Assembly: GCF_014649815.1 (NCBI RefSeq)
Contig: NZ_BMTT01000004.1
Coordinates: 62,001-126,000, forward strand
Source: Streptomyces mutabilis
GTDB lineage: Bacteria; Actinomycetota; Actinomycetes; Streptomycetales; Streptomycetaceae
DNA length: 64,000 nucleotides
Direction of reading: 5' to 3'
In this document: piece by piece, positions 45,957 to 54,918 of the stretch
Layout: every line of letters starts with the position of its first letter
Numbering within the stretch: position 1 is the stretch's first letter
Notes under the pieces: model-generated
The model's database searches: none
What the model was told of the DNA's origin: nothing
The model's input: the letters and a program-made list of their open reading frames with translations, nothing else
Translations under genes and position numbers: made by a program

Positions 45957-46550
45957 TCACCGCTGCCCGGGAATCCGCGCCAGCGCCCGCACCGCGGCCT
46001 GGGCCAGCGCCGGGTGGGCCAGGGCGTCGTTCAGGACGGGTGCGGCCCGGTCGTCGCCGAGCGCGCCGAGTCCCTCGACGCAGGCGAGCGCCACGCGCCG
46101 GTACGGGTCGCGCGGGCGCAGCCGCCGCTCCAGCGTGGTGATGAGGGCGGGCACCGCCTCGGGCGCCCGCAGTTCGACCAGCAGCCGTACCGGGTGCAAG
46201 GCGTAGGCGATCCGGAGTTCGTTGGTGGCGAGGGCGGCGGCGGCGCGGGCGGTGCGGGGGTCGCCGAGACGGGCGAGGGCGTGGGCGGCGGAGGCGCAGC
46301 GCGGCGGGTCGCGGTGGTTCAGGAGCAGCACGAGGGACTCGAAGGCCCGCCGGTCCCCCGCCACGCCCAGCCGGAACGCGGCCAGTTCCCGCGCCCAGAG
46401 CGGCTGTCCCGGCTCGGTGAGCACCGCCGCCAGCTCGTCCAGGTCCCCGGTCGCCGTCAGACGGTCGTACGTCTCCGGGGCACCCGGCGCACCCGATGCC
46501 GCCACCTCCGCCCGTAAACGCTCCGTGAGCGTTCGCAACTCTTCGTCCAT
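45957..46550 (-). CDS. HEAT-repeat protein
   Basis: A 197-residue, all-helical Ala/Leu/Arg-rich protein with units of about 30 residues typical of HEAT/PBS-lyase repeats (SAAHALARLGDPRTARAAAAL, then VALACVEGLGALGDDRAAPVL and ALAQAAVRALARI). It likely acts as a protein-binding scaffold. It is convergent with the RidA-GNAT pair. Confidence 0.8.
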   Translation of the reverse strand: MDEELRTLTERLRAEVAASGAPGAPETYDRLTATGDLDELAAVLTEPGQPLWARELAAFRLGVAGDRRAFESLVLLLNHRDPPRCASAAHALARLGDPRTARAAAALATNELRIAYALHPVRLLVELRAPEAVPALITTLERRLRPRDPYRRVALACVEGLGALGDDRAAPVLNDALAHPALAQAAVRALARIPGQR

Positions 46551-46934
46551 GACACCGAGGTTAGGGGCGTCACAGGGCGTGTGGGACCTGCATCACGAAC
46601 ACCGAGGGCTGGCGCGCTCGTTACCGGCGAGTTAATCTCAGACGAGCGAGTCACCCACTCGCGAGCTCCTCACGACGGTCTGGTGACGCGGCCGGTGTGA
46701 GGGCAGAGCAGTCGGTTCGGTACCGGATGTTCAGGTACCGCAGTGCGACTCGGCCTCGGGACAGGGCCGGTCGGCAAACGCCGCCGGGCGGGCGGGTGCA
46801 CGCCCCCCGTCGCGGCACCGGGCGTGTGCGCGAGACAGCCCGGCAACACCCGCACTCCTTCCACACGCACCCGGTGCGCCCCTCGGCGCATCCGGGCGTG
46901 TTCCCGTCGTCACCCTTAATCCTGGAGTCCCGCG
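46551..46934. other. 384-bp intergenic leader of the hydroxyacyl-CoA dehydrogenase gene
   Basis: It should contain divergent promoters for the HEAT and dehydrogenase genes. TTACCGGCGAGTTAA at about 46621-46635 is an imperfect inverted repeat with TTA/TAA ends. Two GGTACC sites lie near 46720 and 46734. None is assigned. No gene is seen. Confidence 0.4.
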
Positions 46935-48740
46935 ATGGCCACTCCCCTGTCCGACACCCCTCTGTCCCCGCTGCGGACCATCGCCGTCGTCGGCCTCGGC
47001 ACGATGGGCACCGGCATCGCCGAAGTGCTCGCCCGGGCCGGCCGCGATGTCGTCGGCATCGACGTCAGTGAGGCCCAGGCCGCGACGGCCGTCGCCGCGC
47101 TGGAGTCCTCCACCGCCCGTGCCGTCGAGCGCGGACGCCTCACCGCGCAGGAACGCGCCGACGCCCTCGCCCGCGTCCGCACCTCGACCGACCTGCGCGC
47201 GGCGGCCGACGCCGAGCTGGTGATCGAGGTCGCGCCGGAGTCGTACGAGATCAAGCAGCAGATCTTCCGGGAGCTGGACGGGATCGTGCGCCCCGAGACG
47301 ATCCTGGCGACCGGCACGAACGCCCTGTCCGTGACGCGGCTGGCAGCCGACTCGGCCCGCCCGGAGCGGGTGCTGGGCCTGCACTTCTTCAACCCGGCTC
47401 CGGCGATGAAGCTGGTGGAGGTCGTCTCCTCCGTGCTGACCGCGCCGGGCGCCGTCTCGACCGTCACCAACCTGGCCCTCGATCTCGGCAAGGAGCCCGT
47501 CGCGGTCGGTGACCGGCCCGGGTTCGTCGCCGACGGGCTGCTGTTCGGGTACCTGAACCAGGCCGCGGCGATGTACGAGGCGAACTACGCCTCACGCGAG
47601 GACATCGACGCCGCGATGCGGCTCGGCTGCGGGCTGCCGATGGGCCCGCTGGCCCTGCTGGACCTGATCGGCGTGGACACCGCGCGCACGGTGCTGGAGG
47701 CCATGTACGCCGCCTCCCACGACCGGCTGCACGCTCCCGCACCGATCCTGCGGCAGCTCAGCGAGGCGGGCCTGACGGGCCGCAAGGCCGGGCGCGGCTT
47801 CTACACCTACGAGGCGCCGGGCAGCGCGGTCGTGGTGCCGGACGCCCTGACCCCGGGCGCGGGCGGCACGGAGGTTCCCGGCCGTCCCGTGCGCGCCGTT
47901 GGCGTCGCCGGGTCGGGCACCATGGCGTCCGGCATCGCCGAGGTGTTCGCCAAGGCCGGGTACGAGGTGGTCCTCGCCGCCCGCAGCGCGGAGAAGGCGC
48001 GGACGGCCAAGGCCCGGATCGGGAAGTCGCTGGCCCGCAGCGTCGACAAGGGCCGGCTGACCGCCGAGGCCGCCGCGCGGACACTGGACCTGATCACGCC
48101 CACGGGCAGCTACGACGACTTCGCCGACGTGGACCTGGCCGTGGAGGCGGTCGCCGAGGACCTGGAGGTCAAGCGGCAGCTGTTCGCGACCCTGGACAAG
48201 GTGTGCAAGCCCGGCGCGGTGCTGGCCACCACCACCTCCTCGCTGCCCGTCGTCGCCTGCGCCCGCGCGACCTCGCGCCCGCAGGACGTGATCGGCATGC
48301 ACTTCTTCAACCCGGCGCCGGCCATGAAGCTGGTCGAGGTGGTCCGCACGGTGCTCACGGCGGACGACGTGCACGCGACCGTCCGGGAGGTCTGCGCCGA
48401 GGTCAGGAAGCACGCCGTGGACTGCGGCGACCGGGCCGGCTTCATCGTGAACGCGCTGCTGTTCCCGTACCTCAACAACGCCGTGAAGATGGTCCAGGAG
48501 CACTACGCGACGCTCGACGACATCGACGCGGCGATGAAGCTCGGCGGCGGCTACCCCATGGGTCCCTTCGAACTGCTGGACGTGGTGGGGCTGGACGTCT
48601 CGCTCGCCATCGAGAAGGTGCTGCACCGCGAGTTCCGCGATCCGGGGCTGGCCCCGGCGCCGCTGCTGGAACACCTGGTGGCCGCGGGCTGCCTCGGCCG
48701 CAAGACGGGCCGCGGCTTCCGCGAGTATGCCCGCCGCTGA
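46935..48740 (+). CDS. Tandem 3-hydroxyacyl-CoA dehydrogenase (two 3HCDH modules)
   Basis: The 601-residue protein contains two complete dehydrogenase modules. Each has an NAD-binding glycine motif (VVGLGTMGTGIAEVL near residue 17; VAGSGTMASGIAEVF near 322), a catalytic HFFNPAPAMKLVEVV and the C-terminal YPMGP/LPMGP helical domain. The reaction converts 3-hydroxybutyryl-CoA to acetoacetyl-CoA and back. Located just upstream of the ccr operon, it can supply or drain the crotonyl-CoA precursor. GGAG precedes the ATG by 8 nt. Confidence 0.92.
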   Translation: MATPLSDTPLSPLRTIAVVGLGTMGTGIAEVLARAGRDVVGIDVSEAQAATAVAALESSTARAVERGRLTAQERADALARVRTSTDLRAAADAELVIEVAPESYEIKQQIFRELDGIVRPETILATGTNALSVTRLAADSARPERVLGLHFFNPAPAMKLVEVVSSVLTAPGAVSTVTNLALDLGKEPVAVGDRPGFVADGLLFGYLNQAAAMYEANYASREDIDAAMRLGCGLPMGPLALLDLIGVDTARTVLEAMYAASHDRLHAPAPILRQLSEAGLTGRKAGRGFYTYEAPGSAVVVPDALTPGAGGTEVPGRPVRAVGVAGSGTMASGIAEVFAKAGYEVVLAARSAEKARTAKARIGKSLARSVDKGRLTAEAAARTLDLITPTGSYDDFADVDLAVEAVAEDLEVKRQLFATLDKVCKPGAVLATTTSSLPVVACARATSRPQDVIGMHFFNPAPAMKLVEVVRTVLTADDVHATVREVCAEVRKHAVDCGDRAGFIVNALLFPYLNNAVKMVQEHYATLDDIDAAMKLGGGYPMGPFELLDVVGLDVSLAIEKVLHREFRDPGLAPAPLLEHLVAAGCLGRKTGRGFREYARR

Positions 48741-48900
48741 GGGAGTGGGCGACTGGTTCCGGACCGAGGAGGACTGGGGCGGACTGCTCGACCCGGCCGG
48801 CTTTCCCCCTCCCTCCCCGGCCAGGCCTCCCCTGTCCGCCGCGGGCGGGGGAATCCCCGGTCACGCGCATGATTGCGGGAGCATGCAGTACGTTCATGGC

Positions 48901-49716
48901 ATGTCCCAGCCCGCCAAGTCCTCACGTACACCAGCCACGCCCGACGCGCCGGAGAGCGCGGCCGGCAGCCGAGCCGCCACCCAGCGGCTCAAAATGCGCC
49001 GGGAGCTGGCGGCAGCGGCGATGGAGCTGTTCGCGACCAAGGGGTACGAGGCGACCACCGTCGACGAGATCGCGGCTCAGGCCGGGGTCGCCCGCCGCAC
49101 CTTCTTCCGGCACTTCCGCTCCAAGGAAGAGGCGATCTTCCCGGACCACGACGACACCCTGGTCCGCGCGGAGGCCGTGCTCAACGCGGCGCCCGCGCAC
49201 GAGCACCCGCTCGACACGGTGTGCCGCGGCATCAAAGAGGTCATGAAGATGTACGCGGCCCGGCCGGAGATCTCGGTCGCCCGCTACAAGCTGACCCGCG
49301 AGGTACCCACCCTGCGCGAGGCGGAGATCGCGTCGGTGGCCCGCTACGAGCGCCTGTTCACCCGCTACCTCCTCGGCCACTTCGACGAGCACGCGCACGA
49401 CGACGACGCCAACGACGACCCGCTGCTGGCGGAGGTCGCCGCCTCGGCCGTGGTCACCGCCCACAACCACGTGCTGCGGCGCTGGCTCAGGGCGGGCGGC
49501 CAGGGGGACGTGGAGACCCAGCTGGACCACGCCTTCGCGATCGTGCGCCGGACGTTCGGCTCCGGTATCGGTGCCGGGCGCTCCACGGCCTCCACCGCGC
49601 GGCCGACCACGTCGTCCGCCTCCGTGCAGGGCGAGGTGCTGGTGACGGTCGCGCGCACCGACGCGCCGCTGCACGAGGTCATGCGCACCATCGAGCAGGC
49701 CCTCAAGGAGCGCTGA
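48901..49716 (+). CDS. TetR-family transcriptional regulator (probable ccr-cluster regulator)
   Basis: The 271-residue protein has the TetR DNA-binding domain at about residues 35-80 (TTVDEIAAQAGVARRTFFRHFRSKEEAIF) and a long C-terminal ligand domain with a final Ser/Thr-rich linker. The start is uncertain: ATG at 48901 (possibly leaderless) or 48883. It lies between the hydroxyacyl-CoA dehydrogenase and the ccr promoter, which carries a palindrome of TetR-operator type. A terminator follows. Confidence 0.88.
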   Translation: MSQPAKSSRTPATPDAPESAAGSRAATQRLKMRRELAAAAMELFATKGYEATTVDEIAAQAGVARRTFFRHFRSKEEAIFPDHDDTLVRAEAVLNAAPAHEHPLDTVCRGIKEVMKMYAARPEISVARYKLTREVPTLREAEIASVARYERLFTRYLLGHFDEHAHDDDANDDPLLAEVAASAVVTAHNHVLRRWLRAGGQGDVETQLDHAFAIVRRTFGSGIGAGRSTASTARPTTSSASVQGEVLVTVARTDAPLHEVMRTIEQALKER

Positions 49717-49747
49717 CCGGGGCTCCCGCTCGTTCCACGCTGTGACA

Positions 49748-49774
49748 ACGGCCACCCACCGGGTGGCCGTTTTT
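49748..49774 (+). terminator. Rho-independent terminator after the TetR gene
   Basis: A perfect 10-bp stem (49748-49757 with 49761-49770), a 3-nt loop and a following TTTT run lie 32 bp after the TetR stop. It insulates the ccr promoter. Confidence 0.9.
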
Positions 49775-49881
49775 GCACGTCAACGCCCCTTTCCCACCCC
49801 TCGCAGACCCTCATTCGATCGATCATCGCTCATCTGAAGCGTAAAGATTTCATCTGAGTGGATTTTCTGGCACTCAGTGCC

Positions 49882-49910
49882 TTGCGGGGTGACACGCGGT
49901 GTCATACGTT
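49882..49910 (+). promoter_or_regulatory. ccr promoter with internal palindromic operator
   Basis: -35 TTGCGG (49882-49887), a 17-bp spacer and -10 TACGTT (49905-49910). The spacer contains the palindrome TGACAC-GCG-GTGTCA (49890-49904), abutting the -10. A repressor, most likely the upstream TetR protein, bound here would block polymerase. Confidence 0.7.
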
Positions 49911-50051
49911 GAAGGTGTCCGGGCTGTCCCCGCACCCATCCCCTGCGCGCCCGAACGCCTGCGTCACAGGCACTTTCACACCAACCCTCAGCAGCACCGA
50001 CGTACCCATCGGCGCCCCTCCCTCAGGGCGCTCATCGCCGGAGGCAACACC

Positions 50052-51395
50052 GTGACCGTGAAGGACATCCTGGACGCGATCCAGTCGCCCGAATCCACGC
50101 CGGCCGACATCGCCGCCCTGCCGATCCCCGAGTCGTACCGCGCGATCACCGTGCACAAGGACGAGACGGAGATGTTCGCGGGCCTGGAGACCCGCGACAA
50201 GGATCCGCGCAAGTCGATCCACCTCGACGAGGTGCCGGTGCCCGAACTGGGCCCGGGCGAGGCCCTGGTGGCCGTCATGGCCTCCTCGGTCAACTACAAC
50301 TCGGTGTGGACCTCGATCTTCGAGCCGCTGTCCACGTTCGGGTTCCTGGAGCGCTACGGCCGCACCAACGAGCTGGCCAAGCGCCACGACCTGCCGTACC
50401 ACATCATCGGCTCCGACCTCGCGGGCGTCGTCCTGCGCACCGGTCCGGGAGTCAACGCCTGGCAGCCGGGCGACGAGGTCGTCGCGCACTGCCTCTCCGT
50501 CGAGCTGGAGTCGTCGGACGGCCACAACGACACGATGCTCGACCCGGAGCAGCGCATCTGGGGGTTCGAGACCAACTTCGGCGGCCTCGCCGAGATCGCC
50601 CTCGTCAAGTCCAACCAGCTGATGCCCAAGCCGGACCACCTCAGCTGGGAGGAGGCCGCCGCCCCGGGCCTGGTCAACTCCACCGCCTACCGCCAGCTGG
50701 TCTCCCGCAACGGCGCCGGCATGAAGCAGGGCGACAACGTCCTCATCTGGGGCGCGAGCGGCGGCCTCGGCTCCTACGCCACGCAGTTCGCGCTGGCCGG
50801 CGGAGCCAACCCGATCTGCGTCGTCTCCAGCGAGCAGAAGGCGGACATCTGCCGCTCCATGGGCGCCGAGGCGATCATCGACCGCAGCGCCGAGGGCTAC
50901 AGGTTCTGGAAGGACGAGCAGACCCAGGACCCCAAGGAGTGGAAGCGCTTCGGCAAGCGCATCCGCGAACTCACCGGCGGCGAGGACATCGACATCGTCT
51001 TCGAGCACCCCGGCCGCGAGACCTTCGGCGCCTCCGTCTTCGTCACCCGCAAAGGCGGCACCATCACCACCTGCGCCTCGACCTCGGGCTACATGCACGA
51101 GTACGACAACCGCTACCTGTGGATGTCCCTGAAGCGCATCATCGGCTCCCACTTCGCCAACTACCGCGAGGCCTGGGAGGCCAACCGCCTCATCGCCAAG
51201 GGCAAGATCCACCCGACCCTCTCCAAGGTGTACTCCCTGGAGGACACCGGCCAGGCCGCCCACGACGTCCACCGCAACGCCCACCAGGGCAAGGTCGGCG
51301 TGCTCTGCATGGCCCCCGAGGAGGGCCTGGGCGTGCGCGACCACGAGAAGCGCGCCAAGCACCTCGACGCCATCAACCGCTTCCGGAACATCTGA
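50052..51395 (+). CDS. ccr: Crotonyl-CoA carboxylase/reductase
   Basis: The 447-residue enzyme reductively carboxylates crotonyl-CoA to (2S)-ethylmalonyl-CoA with NADPH and CO2. It has a GroES-like domain, NADPH Rossmann motif WGASGGLGSYATQFA near residue 233, and the residues known for CO2 binding in Kitasatospora Ccr (N81, F170, E171, H365). Shifted by two, these are N83, F172, E173 and H367 here. Length equals the family norm. GTG at 50052 follows GGAGG. First gene of the ethylmalonyl-CoA operon. Confidence 0.97.
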   Translation: MTVKDILDAIQSPESTPADIAALPIPESYRAITVHKDETEMFAGLETRDKDPRKSIHLDEVPVPELGPGEALVAVMASSVNYNSVWTSIFEPLSTFGFLERYGRTNELAKRHDLPYHIIGSDLAGVVLRTGPGVNAWQPGDEVVAHCLSVELESSDGHNDTMLDPEQRIWGFETNFGGLAEIALVKSNQLMPKPDHLSWEEAAAPGLVNSTAYRQLVSRNGAGMKQGDNVLIWGASGGLGSYATQFALAGGANPICVVSSEQKADICRSMGAEAIIDRSAEGYRFWKDEQTQDPKEWKRFGKRIRELTGGEDIDIVFEHPGRETFGASVFVTRKGGTITTCASTSGYMHEYDNRYLWMSLKRIIGSHFANYREAWEANRLIAKGKIHPTLSKVYSLEDTGQAAHDVHRNAHQGKVGVLCMAPEEGLGVRDHEKRAKHLDAINRFRNI

Positions 51396-51413
51396 GGACG
51401 GCGGAGGCCACAC

Positions 51414-53441
51414 ATGACTGAGCGTCAGAAGGACCGGCCGTGGCTCATGCGCACCTACGCCGGTCACTCCACTGCCGAGGCGTCCAACGAGCTGTACCGG
51501 CGCAACCTCGCCAAGGGCCAGACGGGCCTGTCGGTCGCCTTCGACCTGCCGACCCAGACCGGCTACGACTCCGACCACGTCCTCGCCCGCGGCGAGGTGG
51601 GCCGGGTCGGCGTGCCGGTCGCGCACCTCGGTGACATGCGCCGGCTGTTCCAGGGCATCCCCCTGGAGCAGATGAACACCTCGATGACCATCAACGCCAC
51701 GGCCATGTGGCTGCTGGCGCTCTACCAGGTCGTCGCCGAGGAGCAGGGCGCGGACATCACCGAGCTCAGCGGCACGACCCAGAACGACATCGTCAAGGAG
51801 TACCTGTCCCGGGGGACGCACGTCTTCCCGCCGGGGCCCTCGCTCCGCCTGACGACGGACATGATCGCGTACACGGTCTTCCACCTCCCCAAGTGGAACC
51901 CGATCAACATCTGCAGCTACCACCTGCAGGAGGCGGGCGCCACGCCGGTGCAGGAGATCGCGTACGCGATGTCCACCGCGATCGCCGTGCTCGACGCCGT
52001 GCGCGACAGCGGGCAGGTGCCCCGGGAGCGCATGGGCGACGTGGTCGGCCGCATTTCCTTCTTCGTCAACGCGGGCGTCCGCTTCGTCGAGGAGATGTGC
52101 AAGATGCGGGCCTTCGGGCGGATCTGGGACCGCATCACCCGCGAGCGCTACGGCATCGAGAACCCGAAGCACCGCCGCTTCCGCTACGGCGTCCAGGTCA
52201 ACTCCCTCGGCCTGACCGAGGCGCAGCCGGAGAACAACGTCCAGCGGATCGTCCTGGAGATGCTGGCGGTCACCCTCTCCAAGGACGCCCGCGCGCGTGC
52301 CGTGCAGCTGCCGGCCTGGAACGAGGCGCTGGGCCTGCCCCGGCCCTGGGACCAGCAGTGGTCGCTGCGCATCCAGCAGGTGCTGGCGTACGAGAGCGAC
52401 CTGCTGGAGTACGGCGACCTCTTCGAGGGCTCGAAGGTGGTCGAGGCGAAGGTGGCCGAGCTGGTCGAGGAGGCGTTCGCGGAGATCGAACGCATCCAGG
52501 AGATGGGCGGCGCGATGGCCGCCGTCGAGTCCGGCTACCTGAAGTCGCAACTGGTCGCCTCGCACGCCGAGCGCCGGGCCCGGATCGAGTCCGGCGAGGA
52601 GAAGATCATCGGTGTCAACGCCTTCGAGGGCACCGAGCCCAACCCGCTGACCGCCGACCTGGACACCGCCATCCAGACGGTGGACCCGGCGGTGGGGGCC
52701 CGTGTCATCGCCTCGCTGCAGAACTGGCGGGACACGCGGTACCAGCCGCCCTTCAACCACCCGCGCCCCTGCAAGGCGCTGGAGAAGCTGAAGGAGGCCG
52801 CCAAGGGCACCGACAACCTCATGGAGGCCACCCTGGAGTGCGCCCGCGCCGGTGTCACGACCGGCGAGTGGGCCGGGGCACTGCGCGAGGTGTTCGGCGA
52901 GTTCCGGGCGCCCACGGGTGTGTCGTCGGCTCCGGTCGCGGTCGCCGCGGAGGAGGGCTCGGCCCTGTCCGAGGTGCGCCGCAAGGTGGACCTGACGGCG
53001 AAGGACCTCGGTGTCGGCAAGCTGCGCTTCCTGGTGGGCAAGCCCGGCCTGGACGGTCACTCCAACGGCGCCGAGCAGATCGCCGTCAGGGCCCGCGACG
53101 CCGGGTTCGAGGTGGTCTACCAGGGCATCCGGCTCACCCCGGAGCAGATCGTGGACGCCGCCCTCGCCGAGGACGTGCACGCGGTGGGCCTGTCCATCCT
53201 CTCCGGCTCGCACGCCCGGCTCGTCCCGGACGTGCTGGAACGGCTCCGTGTGGCCGGTGCCACAGATATACCGGTGATCGCCGGTGGCATCATCCCGAAC
53301 GGTGACGCCGAAGAACTGCGGGCCGCGGGAGTGGCCGCGGTCTTCACCCCGAAGGATTTCGACATCACCGGCATCATCGGCCGGATCGTCGACGAGATCC
53401 GGAACGCGAACAAGCTCGACCCCCTGGAGGTCCCCGCATGA
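51414..53441 (+). CDS. meaA: Ethylmalonyl-CoA mutase / MeaA-type B12-dependent acyl-CoA mutase
   Basis: The 675-residue mutase has the acyl-CoA mutase barrel (YAGHSTAEASNELYRRNLAKGQTGLSVAFDLPTQTGYD at the N-terminus, then TTQNDIVKEYLSRGTHVFPP). A C-terminal cobalamin domain contains the DGHSNG (DxHxxG) motif near residue 548 and SGSHARL. It rearranges ethylmalonyl-CoA to methylsuccinyl-CoA. It starts 18 bp after ccr and overlaps the lyase gene (ATGA). Its place next to ccr supports the ethylmalonyl-CoA rather than methylmalonyl-CoA role. Confidence 0.94.
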   Translation: MTERQKDRPWLMRTYAGHSTAEASNELYRRNLAKGQTGLSVAFDLPTQTGYDSDHVLARGEVGRVGVPVAHLGDMRRLFQGIPLEQMNTSMTINATAMWLLALYQVVAEEQGADITELSGTTQNDIVKEYLSRGTHVFPPGPSLRLTTDMIAYTVFHLPKWNPINICSYHLQEAGATPVQEIAYAMSTAIAVLDAVRDSGQVPRERMGDVVGRISFFVNAGVRFVEEMCKMRAFGRIWDRITRERYGIENPKHRRFRYGVQVNSLGLTEAQPENNVQRIVLEMLAVTLSKDARARAVQLPAWNEALGLPRPWDQQWSLRIQQVLAYESDLLEYGDLFEGSKVVEAKVAELVEEAFAEIERIQEMGGAMAAVESGYLKSQLVASHAERRARIESGEEKIIGVNAFEGTEPNPLTADLDTAIQTVDPAVGARVIASLQNWRDTRYQPPFNHPRPCKALEKLKEAAKGTDNLMEATLECARAGVTTGEWAGALREVFGEFRAPTGVSSAPVAVAAEEGSALSEVRRKVDLTAKDLGVGKLRFLVGKPGLDGHSNGAEQIAVRARDAGFEVVYQGIRLTPEQIVDAALAEDVHAVGLSILSGSHARLVPDVLERLRVAGATDIPVIAGGIIPNGDAEELRAAGVAAVFTPKDFDITGIIGRIVDEIRNANKLDPLEVPA

Positions 53442-54400
53442 CGACCGTCAACCGGCTTCGCCCCCGCCGCTCCTGCCTGGCGGTCCCGGGAAGCAACCCG
53501 CGCTTCCTGGAGAAGGCCCAGGGCCTCCCGGCCGATCAGGTCTTCCTGGACCTGGAGGACGCCTGCGCGCCGCTCGCCAAGCCGGAGGCCCGGCACACCA
53601 TCGTGAAGTTCCTCAACGAGGGCGACTGGACCGGCAAGACCCGCGTCGTGCGCATCAACGACTGGACCACCGAGTGGACGTACCGCGACGTCGTGACGGT
53701 CGTCGAGGGCGCCGGCCAGAACCTCGACTGCATCATGCTGCCGAAGGTCCAGGACGCCCGGCAGATCGTGGCCCTCGACCTCCTGCTCACCCAGATCGAG
53801 AAGACGATGGGCTTCGAGGTCGGCCGCATCGGCATCGAGGCGCAGATCGAGAACGCGCAGGGCCTGAACAACGTCAACGAGATCGCGCAGGCCTCCCCGC
53901 GCGTGGAGACCATCATCTTCGGCCCGGCCGACTTCATGGCGTCCATCAACATGAAGTCGCTGGTCGTGGGCGAGCAGCCGCCCGGCTACCCGGCGGACGC
54001 CTACCACTACATCCTGATGAAGATCCTGATGGCCGCCCGCGCCAACAACCTCCAGGCGATCGACGGCCCCTACCTCCAGATCCGCAACGTGGAGGGCTAC
54101 CGCGAGGTCGCCCAGCGCGCCGCCGCCCTCGGTTTCGACGGCAAGTGGGTGCTGCACCCGGGCCAGGTCGAGGCGTCCAACGAGATCTTCTCGCCCTCCC
54201 AGGAGGACTACGACCACGCCGAGCTGATCCTGGACGCGTACGACTACTACACGTCCGAGGCGGGCGGCAAGAAGGGCTCCGCGATGCTCGGCGACGAGAT
54301 GATCGACGAGGCCAGCCGCAAGATGGCGCTGGTGATCTCCGGCAAGGGACGTGCGGCCGGCATGCGGCGCACCAGCGAGTTCGAGATCCCGGAGGGCTGA
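53438..54400 (+). CDS. HpcH/HpaI-family CoA-ester lyase (malyl-/beta-methylmalyl-CoA lyase)
   Basis: A 320-residue citrate-lyase-beta-like enzyme. VPGSNPRFLEKAQGLPADQVFLDLEDA at the N-terminus holds the metal-binding acid residues; EAQIENAQGL and FGPADFMASI follow. It cleaves (2R,3S)-beta-methylmalyl-CoA to glyoxylate and propionyl-CoA in the ethylmalonyl-CoA route. It overlaps the mutase gene by 4 bp and precedes the MaoC gene by 5 bp. Assignment rests on family plus operon context. Confidence 0.9.
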   Translation: MTTVNRLRPRRSCLAVPGSNPRFLEKAQGLPADQVFLDLEDACAPLAKPEARHTIVKFLNEGDWTGKTRVVRINDWTTEWTYRDVVTVVEGAGQNLDCIMLPKVQDARQIVALDLLLTQIEKTMGFEVGRIGIEAQIENAQGLNNVNEIAQASPRVETIIFGPADFMASINMKSLVVGEQPPGYPADAYHYILMKILMAARANNLQAIDGPYLQIRNVEGYREVAQRAAALGFDGKWVLHPGQVEASNEIFSPSQEDYDHAELILDAYDYYTSEAGGKKGSAMLGDEMIDEASRKMALVISGKGRAAGMRRTSEFEIPEG

Positions 54401-54405
54401 GGGCG

Positions 54406-54918
54406 ATGCAGTTCGGACGCACCTACGAGGAGTTCGAGGTCGGGGCGACGTACAAGCACTGGCCCGGGAAGACGGTCACCGAGTACGACGACCACCTCTT
54501 CTGTCTCCTGACCATGAACCACCACCCGCTCCACATGGACACGAACTACGCCGAGAAGACGACGGACTTCGGCAAGAACGTGGTGGTCGGCAACTACGTC
54601 TACTCGCTCCTGCTCGGCATGTCGGTCCCGGACATCTCCGGCAAGGCGATCGCCAACCTGGAGATCGAGTCGCTCAAGCACGTGGCACCGACCTTCCACG
54701 GCGACACGGTCTACGGCCAGACGACCGTGCTCGACAAGTGGCCGTCGAAGTCGAAGAACGACCGCGGCATCGTCCACGTCGAGACCAGGGGCTACAAGCA
54801 GGACGGCACGCTGGTCTGCGTCTTCCGCCGCAAGGTGATGGTGCCCACCGAGACGTACATCAAGGAGCGCGGCGGCGAGCAGCCCGGCCGGCCCGAGCTG
54901 AAGGAACAGGGGAAGTAG
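54406..54918 (+). CDS. MaoC-family hydratase (mesaconyl-CoA hydratase candidate)
   Basis: A 170-residue single hot-dog protein with the MaoC motif (Asp/His pair in the region TMNHHPLHMDTNYAEKT near residue 40) and a FRRKVMVPTE C-terminal strand. In this operon it would hydrate mesaconyl-CoA to beta-methylmalyl-CoA. It is half the size of the double-hot-dog Rhodobacter enzyme, so it probably acts as a dimer. The stop is immediately followed by the next ATG. Confidence 0.9.
   Translation: MQFGRTYEEFEVGATYKHWPGKTVTEYDDHLFCLLTMNHHPLHMDTNYAEKTTDFGKNVVVGNYVYSLLLGMSVPDISGKAIANLEIESLKHVAPTFHGDTVYGQTTVLDKWPSKSKNDRGIVHVETRGYKQDGTLVCVFRRKVMVPTETYIKERGGEQPGRPELKEQGK

Larger units (their letters stand above)
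49717..50051. other. 335-bp region between TetR gene and ccr
   Basis: It contains the terminator at 49748-49774, a lower-GC stretch around 49810-49870, and the ccr promoter at 49882-49910. The ccr leader is about 135 nt. No gene is seen. Confidence 0.7.

Noticed and set aside
46621-46635. TTACCGGCGAGTTAA as a fatty-acid regulator site.
   Set aside because: The palindrome is imperfect and no second copy was found in the ccr promoter.
49902-53213. A 1103-codon open frame on the minus strand opposite ccr and meaA.
   Set aside because: It is the antisense shadow of strongly G/C-biased codons. The plus-strand genes have clear motifs, ribosome sites and overlaps, while the shadow has none.
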